NCBI GenBank assembly: GCA_905234005.1
Contig: CAJOFW010000094.1
Location: 4,284-10,133 of the forward strand
DNA from: an uncultured Oscillospiraceae bacterium
Lineage (GTDB): Bacteria > Bacillota > Clostridia > Oscillospirales > Oscillospiraceae
Direction of reading: 5' to 3'
Length of the DNA stretch: 5,850 nt
Shown here: positions 1 through 5,824 of the stretch, piece after piece
How positions within the stretch are numbered: the first letter of the stretch is position 1
Layout: every line of letters starts with the position of its first letter
Translations under genes and position numbers: made by a program
The notes under the pieces: generated by a model
Databases searched by the model: none
What the model saw: only the letters and a program-made list of their open reading frames with translations
Told to the model about the DNA's origin: nothing

Positions 1-37
1 AAACAAAAAAACACCCGCTCCACATCAAGAAAAGGTC

Positions 38-43
38 AGGAGG
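38..43 (+). promoter_or_regulatory. Shine-Dalgarno site for the SGNH-like gene
   Basis: A perfect AGGAGG lies 8 bases before the ATG at 52, which fixes that ATG as the start. The 37 bases before it are A-rich and show no convincing promoter hexamers, so the gene may be transcribed from outside the window or follow another gene in an operon. Confidence 0.85.
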
Positions 44-51
44 CGTCAGGC

Positions 52-1200
52 ATGAGAGGACGCGTCATACGGATCGTCTCGTTCGCGCTCGCGGCCGCCG
101 CCGCCGTGCTGCTTCTGCAGACGTATGTATTCCGCGAATACTGGCAGTACGGGCAGGGCTCTCTGCGCGTGCGGGGCTTCTACCGGGAGCCGGCGGATTC
201 GCTCGACGTCGTGTTCATCGGCGACAGCACGGTCTACGCCGGGTACGCGCCGGGCCTTGCCTACGAGCTGGAGGGGTACACGAGCTACGCCTGCGCCGTC
301 GGTTCAAACGTCGTGACGACGTGGAAGACGATCACGGAGGACGTTTTGCGCACGCAGTCGCCCCGGCTCATCGTCGTGGAGGTCGGCGGCGCGGAGTACG
401 ACGACCTGCAGACGCAGTACGACACCACCTCGACGCTGCACACGCTCTTCGACAATATGCCGTGGTCGGCGGTGAAGATGCGCGCCCTCGGCGGCTTTCT
501 CACGCGGGAGGCCGGACAGGACGCGGTCGAATTCATCCTCCCGTTCGTGCGCTGGCACCTCGAGTGGTCGGGCTTTGCCGAGCTTGGCGAGAAGGCCCGG
601 GAGATGCTCTATTGGCAATGCGTCAGCCGCAACGCCTTGAAGGGTCTGTGCACACGCGTGGAGAGCGAGATCGTTTCGCCCGACAGGCTGCTCGATGTGA
701 CGGACGACCGCACGTCGCGCCCGCTGACAGCCGAGTCCGAGGCGGCGCTGCGGGACTACCTCGCATACTGCGCGGAGAACGGACTGAACGTCCTGTTCAT
801 CAGCGCGCCCTGCCGCGTCCGGGCCGGGGAGGAATCCTGGGACAAATACACGCGCTGCAACCGGGCCGGGGAGATTGTGGAGGAATGCGGCTTTCCGTTC
901 GTGAGCTTCTACCGTCTCACGGACGAGATCGGCCTGGATATGACGCGGGACTTCTTCAACGACGGTCACCTGAACTATCGCGGCCAGATCAAATTCACGA
1001 CGTACATAAGCCGCCTGCTCACCGACGAATACGGCGTCGTCCCCCGCCCGCTGACGGAGGCGCAGACGGCCGATTGGGAGCGCACGGCGGACTATACCCG
1101 CCGGTTATACGCCTACGCCGCCGATCTGGAGCTCACCGGCGGCGCGGACATCCTGACCGAACGCCGCGACGTCATGCGGGCGCTGGAGGGTTACGCATAA
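52..1200 (+). CDS. Membrane-anchored SGNH-hydrolase-like protein
   Basis: The 382-residue product starts with a basic stretch and one hydrophobic segment (about residues 7-26, rich in Ala and Leu) without a clear cleavage site, so it is probably anchored in the membrane with its domain outside the cell. Residues 53-60 (VVFIGDST) carry the GDS nucleophile block with Ser59. Near the end, NDGHLNYRG (303-311) provides the His306 block. These are the two hallmarks of SGNH esterases/acyltransferases, of the type seen in DltD/AlgX-like cell-surface modification proteins. The usual Asp-x-x-His has Asn303 at the Asp position, with Asp304 next to it. Such Firmicute proteins often sit beside an MBOAT acyltransferase and take part in acetylating surface polymers, but no partner is visible because the window starts just upstream. 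Substrate and activity are unknown. It is convergent with the TRAP operon and probably unrelated to it. The fold assignment is fairly sure; the role is inference. Confidence 0.85.
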   Translation: MRGRVIRIVSFALAAAAAVLLLQTYVFREYWQYGQGSLRVRGFYREPADSLDVVFIGDSTVYAGYAPGLAYELEGYTSYACAVGSNVVTTWKTITEDVLRTQSPRLIVVEVGGAEYDDLQTQYDTTSTLHTLFDNMPWSAVKMRALGGFLTREAGQDAVEFILPFVRWHLEWSGFAELGEKAREMLYWQCVSRNALKGLCTRVESEIVSPDRLLDVTDDRTSRPLTAESEAALRDYLAYCAENGLNVLFISAPCRVRAGEESWDKYTRCNRAGEIVEECGFPFVSFYRLTDEIGLDMTRDFFNDGHLNYRGQIKFTTYISRLLTDEYGVVPRPLTEAQTADWERTADYTRRLYAYAADLELTGGADILTERRDVMRALEGYA

Positions 1201-1206
1201 AACCGT

Positions 1207-1251
1207 CGAAACCGGCTTACGCATCTCTACACCAAAAAAACGAAACCGGCT
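1207..1251 (+). repeat. Direct repeat of CGAAACCGGCT
   Basis: CGAAACCGGCT occurs at 1207-1217 and again at 1241-1251. The second copy contributes the base of the left terminator arm. The first copy could in principle pair with the right arm as well, giving an alternative, longer-looped hairpin. This may be a duplication trace of the terminator; no function is assigned. Confidence 0.6.
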
Positions 1252-1296
1252 CCCGAACCGTTCTGACAGAGGCTGAGAACGGCTCGGGGCCGGTTT
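1243..1296. terminator. Bidirectional rho-independent terminator
   Basis: Arms 1243-1264 and 1276-1296 pair almost perfectly, with one unpaired base and one G-T type pair, around an 11-base loop. Read on the minus strand, the stem is followed at once by seven T (A7 on the plus strand at 1234-1240), a textbook terminator for the operon ending at 1403. Read on the plus strand, it is followed by a weaker T-rich stretch (GATTGTTTCGTT), suited to ending the SGNH-like gene 43 bases upstream. The position between two convergent genes fits a shared terminator. Confidence 0.85.
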
Positions 1297-1402
1297 GATT
1301 GTTTCGTTGAGCAAAAGGCAGCTGCCCAACCTTTTTCCCGAAGAAAAAGGATCAAAAGGGCCGGCCGCGCCTGCCGGAGGAAGCGTCAGGCGGCGGACGC
1401 CA
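1297..1402. other. Gene-free palindrome-rich stretch
   Basis: This is the part of the convergent intergenic region to the right of the terminator. It contains a perfect 10-bp palindrome GGCAGCTGCC (1317-1326), a perfect 8-bp hairpin (CCTTTTTC 1330-1337 with GAAAAAGG 1343-1350, loop CCGAA), the palindrome GGCCGGCC (1359-1366), CCGGC/GCCGG arms (1361-1365 and 1373-1377) and GCGTC/GACGC arms (1383-1387 and 1396-1400). No convincing coding frame belongs to it. It may be a remnant of a small dispersed repeat, or trailing secondary structure that protects the 3' end of the TRAP transcript. Confidence 0.5.
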
Positions 1403-1702
1403 TCATCTGTCGGCTGCGGGAATGGGGCCGGGCTGGTGCCGTTCATAAAATGCAAGCTCATTGGTGAGCGGCTCTATGAGCTCGCCCATCGGAGCGACGC
1501 CGAAATCGGCGCGGCCGCCCCAGCCCGGCATGGCGGGACTGCCCGGCCCGCCGACCATATGCAGGTAATAGCCGCCGGTGGGCGTCACATAGAGCGTCTC
1601 CTCATAATAGGCGTCCGCGTCCCGGGGCTTGCCGTTGTTCCAGCTGCCAAGGCTCTTATCTTTATCTGTGTCATACACACGGTAGTTTACGATTCTTTTC
1701 AT
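1403..1702 (-). CDS. Small protein of unknown function (99 aa)
   Basis: This is the last gene of the minus-strand operon. Its ATG follows the dctQ stop by 12 bases, with an AAGGAG site (1709-1714) filling the gap, so it should be co-transcribed and probably translationally coupled with dctQ. The 99-residue product is soluble, with no signal peptide or membrane segment. Residues near 8-60 read YRVYDTDK.., LGSWNNG, YYEETLYVTPTGGYYLH and GGPGSP, followed by a LIEPLT segment near 75-80. From memory this pattern matches a family of short hypothetical proteins (YDT, GSW.NG, EETLY..TG.YFLHG.GG, I.PLT..EA) that is common in Clostridia and Actinobacteria, often on integrative elements or beside XRE regulators. 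I know of no established function. The C-terminus is rich in Pro and Gly and looks less conserved. Its link to TRAP transport is only positional. Confidence 0.7.
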   Translation of the reverse strand: MKRIVNYRVYDTDKDKSLGSWNNGKPRDADAYYEETLYVTPTGGYYLHMVGGPGSPAMPGWGGRADFGVAPMGELIEPLTNELAFYERHQPGPIPAADR

Positions 1703-1708
1703 GTTCTT

Positions 1709-1714
1709 CTCCTT
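1709..1714 (-). promoter_or_regulatory. Shine-Dalgarno site of the 99-aa gene
   Basis: AAGGAG (minus strand) lies 6 bases before the ATG and directly abuts the dctQ stop codon at 1715-1717. This supports the small open frame as a real, translated gene rather than a chance frame. Confidence 0.75.
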
Positions 1715-2236
1715 TTATGTCCAGCTTGCGCGCACGTCCTCGGCAAGCTCCTCCGAGAAGATCGCGCCTGTGGAGAGCGCCGCGTCGTAGACGAGGGTCA
1801 GGGTAAACACCGCCATGGCGGCGCACTCTACGATGTAAAAGGGCCACAGCGGGATATGGAGCATACCCGTGACCGTTCCGGCGTCGATCGCCACGCCGAT
1901 CTGCACGCCGGCGGCATAGGTCAGCGTCCCCGCGATGGCGACGCTCAGGAGCGCCATGACCGAGAAAACGATCATCTGCGGCACGCGGGGCAGCTTCGCG
2001 ATGACAAGCGTCATGTTGATGTGGGTCTTTTCCGTCTGCCCATAGGCGAACGCGCAGAATACCGCGCACAGCATGAGCCGTTCCACGATCTCATACGCGC
2101 CGAGAATGGGATGGTTGAACACCCGCTGTCCGATGACGTCCGCCACGGACAGGAGGCATATCGCGAGGAAGCAGGCAAAGCTCACATAGCTCACCGCCTC
2201 GGCGACCTTATTGACATAGGGTTTCAGTTTCAGCAT
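1715..2236 (-). CDS. dctQ: TRAP transporter small membrane subunit, DctQ type
   Basis: This 173-residue integral membrane protein is the usual size for DctQ, the four-helix subunit that pairs with DctM in TRAP transporters. Hydrophobic segments lie near residues 14-36, 52-66, 86-110 and 129-151. Family-typical features are VIGQRVFNHPILGAYEIVERLM (the R..F..P..G.YE pattern after helix 1) around 35-55 and THIN at 71-74 after helix 2. The start chosen (ATG at 2236, MLKLKPYVNK) has AAGAGG/GAGGGG about 8 bases upstream (2245-2252). The same frame stays open far upstream, antisense-free but overlapping dctM, and this extension is not coding. DctQ likely scaffolds DctM and aids docking of the binding protein. 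It lies 14 bases after dctM and is followed closely by the 99-aa gene, so one transcript is expected. The assignment is secure; the substrate is unknown. Confidence 0.93.
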   Translation of the reverse strand: MLKLKPYVNKVAEAVSYVSFACFLAICLLSVADVIGQRVFNHPILGAYEIVERLMLCAVFCAFAYGQTEKTHINMTLVIAKLPRVPQMIVFSVMALLSVAIAGTLTYAAGVQIGVAIDAGTVTGMLHIPLWPFYIVECAAMAVFTLTLVYDAALSTGAIFSEELAEDVRASWT

Positions 2237-2250
2237 GGCAATGTCCCCTC

Positions 2251-3555
2251 TTAACCAAAGAACAGCCGCGGCAGCACCAGCGCGATATCCGGCAGGGCCG
2301 TGACCAGCACGATGGCCGCCAGAATGGTGACGCAGAACGGCAGGCATCCGCGATAGATCGTCCCGAGCGAGACATCCCGCGCCACGCCGGAGATGATGAA
2401 GCAGTTGAGGCCCACCGGCGGCGTGATCGCGCCAAGCTCCATGACGAGCACCACATAGATCCCGAACCAGATGGGATCGAAGCCCAGCGCCCGGACGATG
2501 GGCAGGAAGATGGGCACGGTCAGCATAATCATGGGCAGCTCGTCCATGATCGCGCCGAGGAACAGATAGATGAGCGTCATGATGGCGATGACGACGTATT
2601 TTGACACGTTCATCCCCGCGATGGCGGCGGCCAGCTTTCCGGGAAGACCCGTGATGGCGAGGAAGTTGCAGAACACCGCCGCGCCGATGAGGATGAGAAA
2701 CGTCATGGCGGCGGTCTTCACCGAGGTCTTGATGACCCGGACGAACACCGCCCATGTGAGCCGTCCGCGAGCGGCGGTCACGACGGCCGAGAGCGCCGCG
2801 CCGACAGCCGCCGCCTGATTGACGGTAAAGAACCCCGCGAACATACCGCCCAGCACAACGCCGAACAGCAGCACTACCCAAAACAGCCCCCGCAGCGACC
2901 GCAGCCGTTCCCTCCATGTTGAGGCCGTCGGCTTCGGCGCGAGCGTGGGATCGAGCTTCACGAGCAGGATGATCGTCAATATGCACATGACCGCGAGCAG
3001 AACGCCCGGCAGGATGCCCGCCGCGAACAGCCGCCCGATGGAGCACTCCGCCATGATCGCGTACACGATCATCGGCGTGGACGGCGGGATCATCACGCCC
3101 AGCGTGCCGCCCATGGCGACAGAGCCGGTGGAGAGCTTATCGGCATAGCCGTATTTGCGCATCTCCTTGACGGAGATCGTGCCCATGGTGGCCGCGGTGG
3201 CGGCACAGGAGCCGCAGATCGCGCCAAAAGCCGCGCAGGCCGCGACAGTACCGCAGGCCAGCGAACCCGGCAGACGGGAAAGCCACTTGCTGCCCGCGTT
3301 GTACAGCCCCTCGCTGAGGCCCGCCTCGAAGGCGAAATTCCCCATGATGACGAACATGGGCACCACCATCAGGGCATACGACCCCGCCTGCGTGGCGGGG
3401 ATCGTCCGCAGAAGGCCGATGGCCGCCGTGGGATTCACCGCGGCGGCATAGCCCACCGTCCCCACCGCCAGCAGCGCGAGGCCGATGTTCATCCCCAGGG
3501 AGATCAGCGCGAGAAAGACGATGATGGCCGCGACGGCCAAAGCTGTCATACTCAT
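2251..3555 (-). CDS. dctM: TRAP transporter large membrane subunit, DctM type
   Basis: The 434-residue, very hydrophobic product is the normal length for DctM, the ion-coupled transport subunit (elevator type, 11-12 helices) in the cytoplasmic membrane. Diagnostic stretches are NPTAAIGLL (41-49), VVPMFVIMGNFAFEAGL (64-80), GAICGSCAATAATMG (111-125), GGTLGVMIPPSTPMIVYA (149-166) and GAITPPVGLNCFIISG (375-390). The two PP-containing loops are the inverted-repeat hairpin regions expected to bind ion and substrate. The segment usually written FTPTEAAA reads FTVNQAAA (243-250), a departure from what I recall as consensus. The ATG at 3555 is the first possible start, because an in-frame TAA lies four codons upstream; Met3 at 3549 is an alternative. 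Both have only a weak ribosome site (AAAGGG sits 16 bases away), suggesting lower translation than dctP. It precedes dctQ instead of following it. Confidence 0.96.
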   Translation of the reverse strand: MSMTALAVAAIIVFLALISLGMNIGLALLAVGTVGYAAAVNPTAAIGLLRTIPATQAGSYALMVVPMFVIMGNFAFEAGLSEGLYNAGSKWLSRLPGSLACGTVAACAAFGAICGSCAATAATMGTISVKEMRKYGYADKLSTGSVAMGGTLGVMIPPSTPMIVYAIMAECSIGRLFAAGILPGVLLAVMCILTIILLVKLDPTLAPKPTASTWRERLRSLRGLFWVVLLFGVVLGGMFAGFFTVNQAAAVGAALSAVVTAARGRLTWAVFVRVIKTSVKTAAMTFLILIGAAVFCNFLAITGLPGKLAAAIAGMNVSKYVVIAIMTLIYLFLGAIMDELPMIMLTVPIFLPIVRALGFDPIWFGIYVVLVMELGAITPPVGLNCFIISGVARDVSLGTIYRGCLPFCVTILAAIVLVTALPDIALVLPRLFFG

Positions 3556-3584
3556 TGCTTTCGCTTACAGACCCTTTCTCAATA

Positions 3585-3621
3585 CGTATCCATACGCGGC
3601 GCAACGCGGCGTATGGATACG
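3585..3621. repeat. Intercistronic hairpin between dctP and dctM
   Basis: Arms 3585-3597 (CGTATCCATACGC) and 3609-3621 are perfect 13-bp reverse complements. Inside, one G-G mismatch is followed by three more pairs (3599-3601 with 3605-3607) and a CAA triloop. Read on the minus strand, no T-run follows, so it is not a classic terminator. A stable stem here would block 3'-to-5' decay of the dctP message or mark a processing site, leaving more lipoprotein than membrane subunit. That is a known strategy in binding-protein-dependent transport operons, and its use here is inferred. Confidence 0.8.
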
Positions 3622-3625
3622 ATAT

Positions 3626-3661
3626 GTATTCTCGATTCGCGGCGTATTCTCAATATGTGGC
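3626..3661 (+). repeat. Imperfect 18-bp tandem repeat over the dctP stop
   Basis: Units 3626-3643 (GTATTCTCGATTCGCGGC) and 3644-3661 (GTATTCTCAATATGTGGC) agree at 14 of 18 positions. The second unit includes the dctP stop codon (3650-3652 on the minus strand). A related word, TTCTCAATACGTATC, begins at 3576 on the far side of the hairpin. The spacer between dctP and dctM thus seems built from duplicated short words. Confidence 0.6.
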
Positions 3662-4726
3662 GTACTGCTCCGCCAGCTCCACCATACGGGCGTAGTACGC
3701 CGCGCCGTCGAAGCTGTCGGTGGTCACGCTGTCCGCCCACTGATCCGCGTACGCGTCCGCCGCCGTCCGGAACTCCGCCAGCGCCTCGTCGCTCAGCGGT
3801 ACGAGCGTGCCGCCGTCCGCCAGAATCTTGTCCTTCGCCGCCATGGCCGCCTCGTTGAAGCCCTCGGCGTATTTTACGGAGCCCTCCCGCAGCGATACGC
3901 TCTCGATGGCCTCCTGATACTCCGCCGGCAGCTTGTTCCAGGAATCGAGGTTCATGCCGAGCACGAACGCGCCCTCATACAGCGGCATATCCATGTAGTA
4001 ATTGAGCTGTTCATACAGGCTGAAGGTGTTCAGGCCGTTCCACTCGTGCACCGTCCCGGCGATGGTTCCCTTCTCCAGCGCCTCGTAGATGTCGTTCGTC
4101 GCCATGAGGATCGGATTCACGCCCCACGCCTTCAGCACCTCGGAGACGCCGCCCGTGGGTGCGCGCAGGTTCATGCCCTTCAGGTCGCTGAGAGATTCGA
4201 TGGGCTTATCCTTCGTGGAGATGAAGTTCACGGGGTTGCCGTACAGCATCAGCACCTTGAAGCCGGAAAGCTCCTCCTGCAGCGCCGGGAACTCCTCATA
4301 CAGATCCCACAGCACGTTCGCCGTCTGCGCCGGGTGATACAGGCCGGACATGGGCACGGATACGACCTCCGTCAGCGGGAACTGCCCGGAGAAGAACGCG
4401 GTGTAGATCCAGCCGATGTCCGCCGCGCCGCTCTGCACATAATCCACGACCTCCGTGCCGGGAGCCAGCGTCGCGCTGCCGTACAGCTCGATCTTGACGT
4501 GACCGTCCGTCAGGTCATAGATCTCGTCGGCCCACGCCTGGTACAGCACGCCGACGGCGGCCGTCACCGGGTCGTGCATCGTCAGCGACAGGGTGTAGTA
4601 ATCGTCCGTACCGCCGGCGGCCGCGGAGTCTTCCGTCTTCCCGGAGCCGCAGCCCGTCAGAGCCAGCAGCATGGCAGCGAGCAGCAGCGCGCTTATGAGC
4701 GCGGCAATCGAAGAACGCTTGAACAT
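3650..4726 (-). CDS. dctP: TRAP transporter solute-binding lipoprotein, DctP type
   Basis: The 358-residue product begins with a basic n-region, a hydrophobic core (about 7-22) and the lipobox LTGC at 23-26, so it should be exported and lipid-anchored by Cys26, as expected for a Gram-positive binding protein. A Ser/Gly/Ala linker runs to about residue 40. The mature part shows DctP-family landmarks: LYGSATLAPGTEVVDYVQSGAADIG (81-105), LSDLKGMNLRAP (179-190) with Arg188 at the place of the conserved substrate-carboxylate-binding arginine, and NDIYEALEKGTIAGT (211-225), matching the usual DxYeALq.G.vDG motif. Carboxylate substrates such as C4-dicarboxylates, keto acids or sugar acids are therefore likely, but the sequence cannot tell which. 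The start is fixed by AAAGGAG at 4735-4741, 8 bases from the ATG. It is the first gene of the operon, 94 bases before dctM, directly behind a strong promoter. The assignment is secure. Confidence 0.95.
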   Translation of the reverse strand: MFKRSSIAALISALLLAAMLLALTGCGSGKTEDSAAAGGTDDYYTLSLTMHDPVTAAVGVLYQAWADEIYDLTDGHVKIELYGSATLAPGTEVVDYVQSGAADIGWIYTAFFSGQFPLTEVVSVPMSGLYHPAQTANVLWDLYEEFPALQEELSGFKVLMLYGNPVNFISTKDKPIESLSDLKGMNLRAPTGGVSEVLKAWGVNPILMATNDIYEALEKGTIAGTVHEWNGLNTFSLYEQLNYYMDMPLYEGAFVLGMNLDSWNKLPAEYQEAIESVSLREGSVKYAEGFNEAAMAAKDKILADGGTLVPLSDEALAEFRTAADAYADQWADSVTTDSFDGAAYYARMVELAEQYATY

Positions 4727-4734
4727 AACGATCT

Positions 4735-4741
4735 CTCCTTT
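4735..4741 (-). promoter_or_regulatory. Shine-Dalgarno site of dctP
   Basis: AAAGGAG on the minus strand sits 8 bases before the ATG at 4726. It is much stronger than the site in front of dctM, which fits the binding protein being made in excess over the membrane subunits. Confidence 0.85.
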
Positions 4742-4750
4742 ATAGATAAT

Positions 4751-4776
4751 TTCAATTAGATGATAGTTTAATTGAA
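4751..4776. promoter_or_regulatory. Inverted repeat over the dctP -10, candidate operator
   Basis: TTCAATTA (4751-4758) and TAATTGAA (4769-4776) are perfect 8-bp inverted repeats separated by 10 bases that include the dctP -10 box. A dimeric protein bound here would cover the -10 and the start point, so repression is the natural prediction. The divergent LysR product is the obvious candidate, although LysR activators usually bind further upstream, so another regulator is possible. Confidence 0.65.
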
Positions 4777-4788
4777 TCCGATTGTCAA
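4760..4788 (-). promoter_or_regulatory. Sigma-A-type promoter of the TRAP operon
   Basis: On the minus strand, TTGACA (4783-4788, perfect -35) and TATCAT (4760-4765, -10) are separated by exactly 17 bases (4766-4782). Transcription should begin near 4753 and give a leader of about 26 bases before the dctP ATG. The -10 hexamer lies inside the spacer of a large inverted repeat, and the -35 lies inside a smaller one, so access is probably controlled by a DNA-binding protein. Confidence 0.85.
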
Positions 4789-4790
4789 TC
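4780..4790. promoter_or_regulatory. GATTG-T-CAATC palindrome over the dctP -35
   Basis: This perfect 5+1+5 palindrome contains the TTGACA -35 hexamer of the TRAP promoter and ends 7 bases from the lysR-gene -35. It could be a second contact site for the LysR protein, or simply a by-product of the -35 sequence. Confidence 0.45.
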
Positions 4791-4797
4791 CTTTTTC

Positions 4798-4826
4798 TTG
4801 ACTTCCGTTACAAAAAATCCGATAAT
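4798..4826 (+). promoter_or_regulatory. Sigma-A-type promoter of the LysR gene
   Basis: TTGACT (4798-4803) and GATAAT (4821-4826) are separated by 17 bases. The predicted start near 4833 leaves a short leader of about 25 bases to the ATG at 4858. The two -35 boxes of the divergent promoters are only 9 bases apart, so the polymerases and any regulator must compete for the same DNA. An imperfect inverted repeat (TTCCGTTA 4803-4810 and TAATGGAA 4823-4830, 7 of 8 matching) overlaps this promoter and could serve autoregulation. Confidence 0.8.
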
Positions 4827-4844
4827 GGAAACAACAACAGGATC

Positions 4845-4849
4845 GGGAG
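4845..4849 (+). promoter_or_regulatory. Shine-Dalgarno site that decides the LysR start
   Basis: GGGAG lies 8 bases before the ATG at 4858. It favours that start over the in-frame TTG at 4798, which is better explained as the -35 box and has no ribosome site of its own. Confidence 0.7.
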
Positions 4850-4857
4850 TGACCGCT

Positions 4858-5742
4858 ATGGACGTAACACAGCTCAAATACTTTATCGCGCTGGCGCAGA
4901 CGCTGAACTTCTCGGAGGCGGCGCGGCGGTGCGGCATCACGCAGCCATCCATGAGCCACAGCATCGTGGAGCTGGAAAAGCAATTGGGCGCGCAGCTCTT
5001 CATCCGCTCCCGAAAGGGCGTCACGATCACGGAGGCGGGCCGGGAGCTTCTGCCCAGCGCGCTGGAGATGGTGGATATCGCGGAGAAGACGGCCTTTCGC
5101 ATCCACCAGATGGAACTGGGCAAGACCGGCAGCGTGTCCATTTCCGCCCTCACGACCTCCAGCGCGATCCTCTCGAAATGTCTCAAGGCGTTTTCCAAAC
5201 GCTGCCCCGATATCCTCACGGATATCACCTTCACCTCCGGGCGCAGCCAGGCGCTGGCCATGAACGAGGCGAAGTACGATTTCCACTTCGCCGTGCAGGA
5301 GATGGTTCCCGCCGGGGAGAGCTTTGACAGCGTGGTGTCCCATGTGGACTATCTCTGCGTCGCCTTCCCCGCCGATCATCCGCTGGCGGACGAGCCGCTG
5401 GATTTCTCCCGGCTTGCGGGCGAGCGCTTCATCGCCGTATCCGAGTCGGACGGCCCGGCGCTGTATAACGAGATCCGCCGCATATGCGACGCGAGGGGCT
5501 TTTCCCCCAACGTGGTCTGCCAGTACGACCGGGCGGAGGCGGTGCTGCTCTCCGTCGGCGCGGGCACGGGCATCGCCATCGTGCCGGAGGCCGTGGCGAG
5601 CGTGTTCTATTCCAATAACGTGAAGCTCAAGCGCATCCCCGGCAGCGACGCCATCCGCACCTATGTGGTCGCGTGGCACCGGAACGTGACAAACCCCGCC
5701 GCCAAGCTCTTTCTGGAAGTCGTTAAAGAGCTGTTTCAGTAA
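4858..5742 (+). CDS. LysR-family transcriptional regulator
   Basis: From the chosen ATG the product has 294 residues, the normal size for the family. The N-terminal winged helix-turn-helix is clear: MDVTQLKYFIALAQ (1-14), NFSEAARRCGITQPSMSHSIVELEKQLGAQLFIR (17-50) and TITEAG (56-61). A linker helix (about 62-90) leads to a two-lobed effector domain from about residue 92, with the typical AFPADHPLA (169-177) and VGAGTGIAIVPE (233-244) segments. It lies divergently from the TRAP operon with a 131-base shared control region, the standard arrangement for a LysR regulator acting on its neighbour, so its likely role is to switch the transporter in response to the substrate or a breakdown product. 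Whether it activates or represses cannot be read from the sequence. It stops with TAA and has no obvious terminator immediately after. Confidence 0.95.
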   Translation: MDVTQLKYFIALAQTLNFSEAARRCGITQPSMSHSIVELEKQLGAQLFIRSRKGVTITEAGRELLPSALEMVDIAEKTAFRIHQMELGKTGSVSISALTTSSAILSKCLKAFSKRCPDILTDITFTSGRSQALAMNEAKYDFHFAVQEMVPAGESFDSVVSHVDYLCVAFPADHPLADEPLDFSRLAGERFIAVSESDGPALYNEIRRICDARGFSPNVVCQYDRAEAVLLSVGAGTGIAIVPEAVASVFYSNNVKLKRIPGSDAIRTYVVAWHRNVTNPAAKLFLEVVKELFQ

Positions 5743-5824
5743 CCGAATCTATATGGCAACACCGCACAAATAGGAGGCGCACGTCTTGCTTGCATCTTTT
5801 CCGGCATATTTCACAAAAAGCCTC

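Noticed and set aside
304..1298. Long open frames on both strands overlapping the SGNH-like gene
   Set aside because: They are rich in Arg, Ala, Gly and His without recognisable motifs, lack good ribosome sites, and arise from the GC-rich codon use of the real gene.
2237..3046. Upstream extension of the dctQ frame to 443 codons (a possible fused subunit)
   Set aside because: The extra part overlaps dctM in another frame and is Arg/His/Gly-rich with no membrane pattern. Real DctQ similarity begins at MLKLKPYVNK, so this is not a fusion.
3585..3621. Hairpin as a rho-independent terminator of dctP
   Set aside because: No T-run follows on either strand, and full termination would silence dctM and dctQ.
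3485..4759. 424-codon plus-strand frame opposite dctP, and a similar long frame at 1295-2254 opposite dctQ
   Set aside because: They are antisense to well-supported TRAP genes, Arg/His/Val-rich and motif-free, which is typical of shadow frames.
4798..4857. N-terminal 20-residue extension of the LysR protein from a TTG start
   Set aside because: The TTG is the -35 box of a consensus promoter, the family N-terminus begins at the ATG at 4858, and that ATG has its own ribosome site.
4768..5679. 303-codon minus-strand frame opposite the LysR gene
   Set aside because: The opposite strand encodes a complete LysR protein. This frame has no family motif and would run through the divergent promoters.
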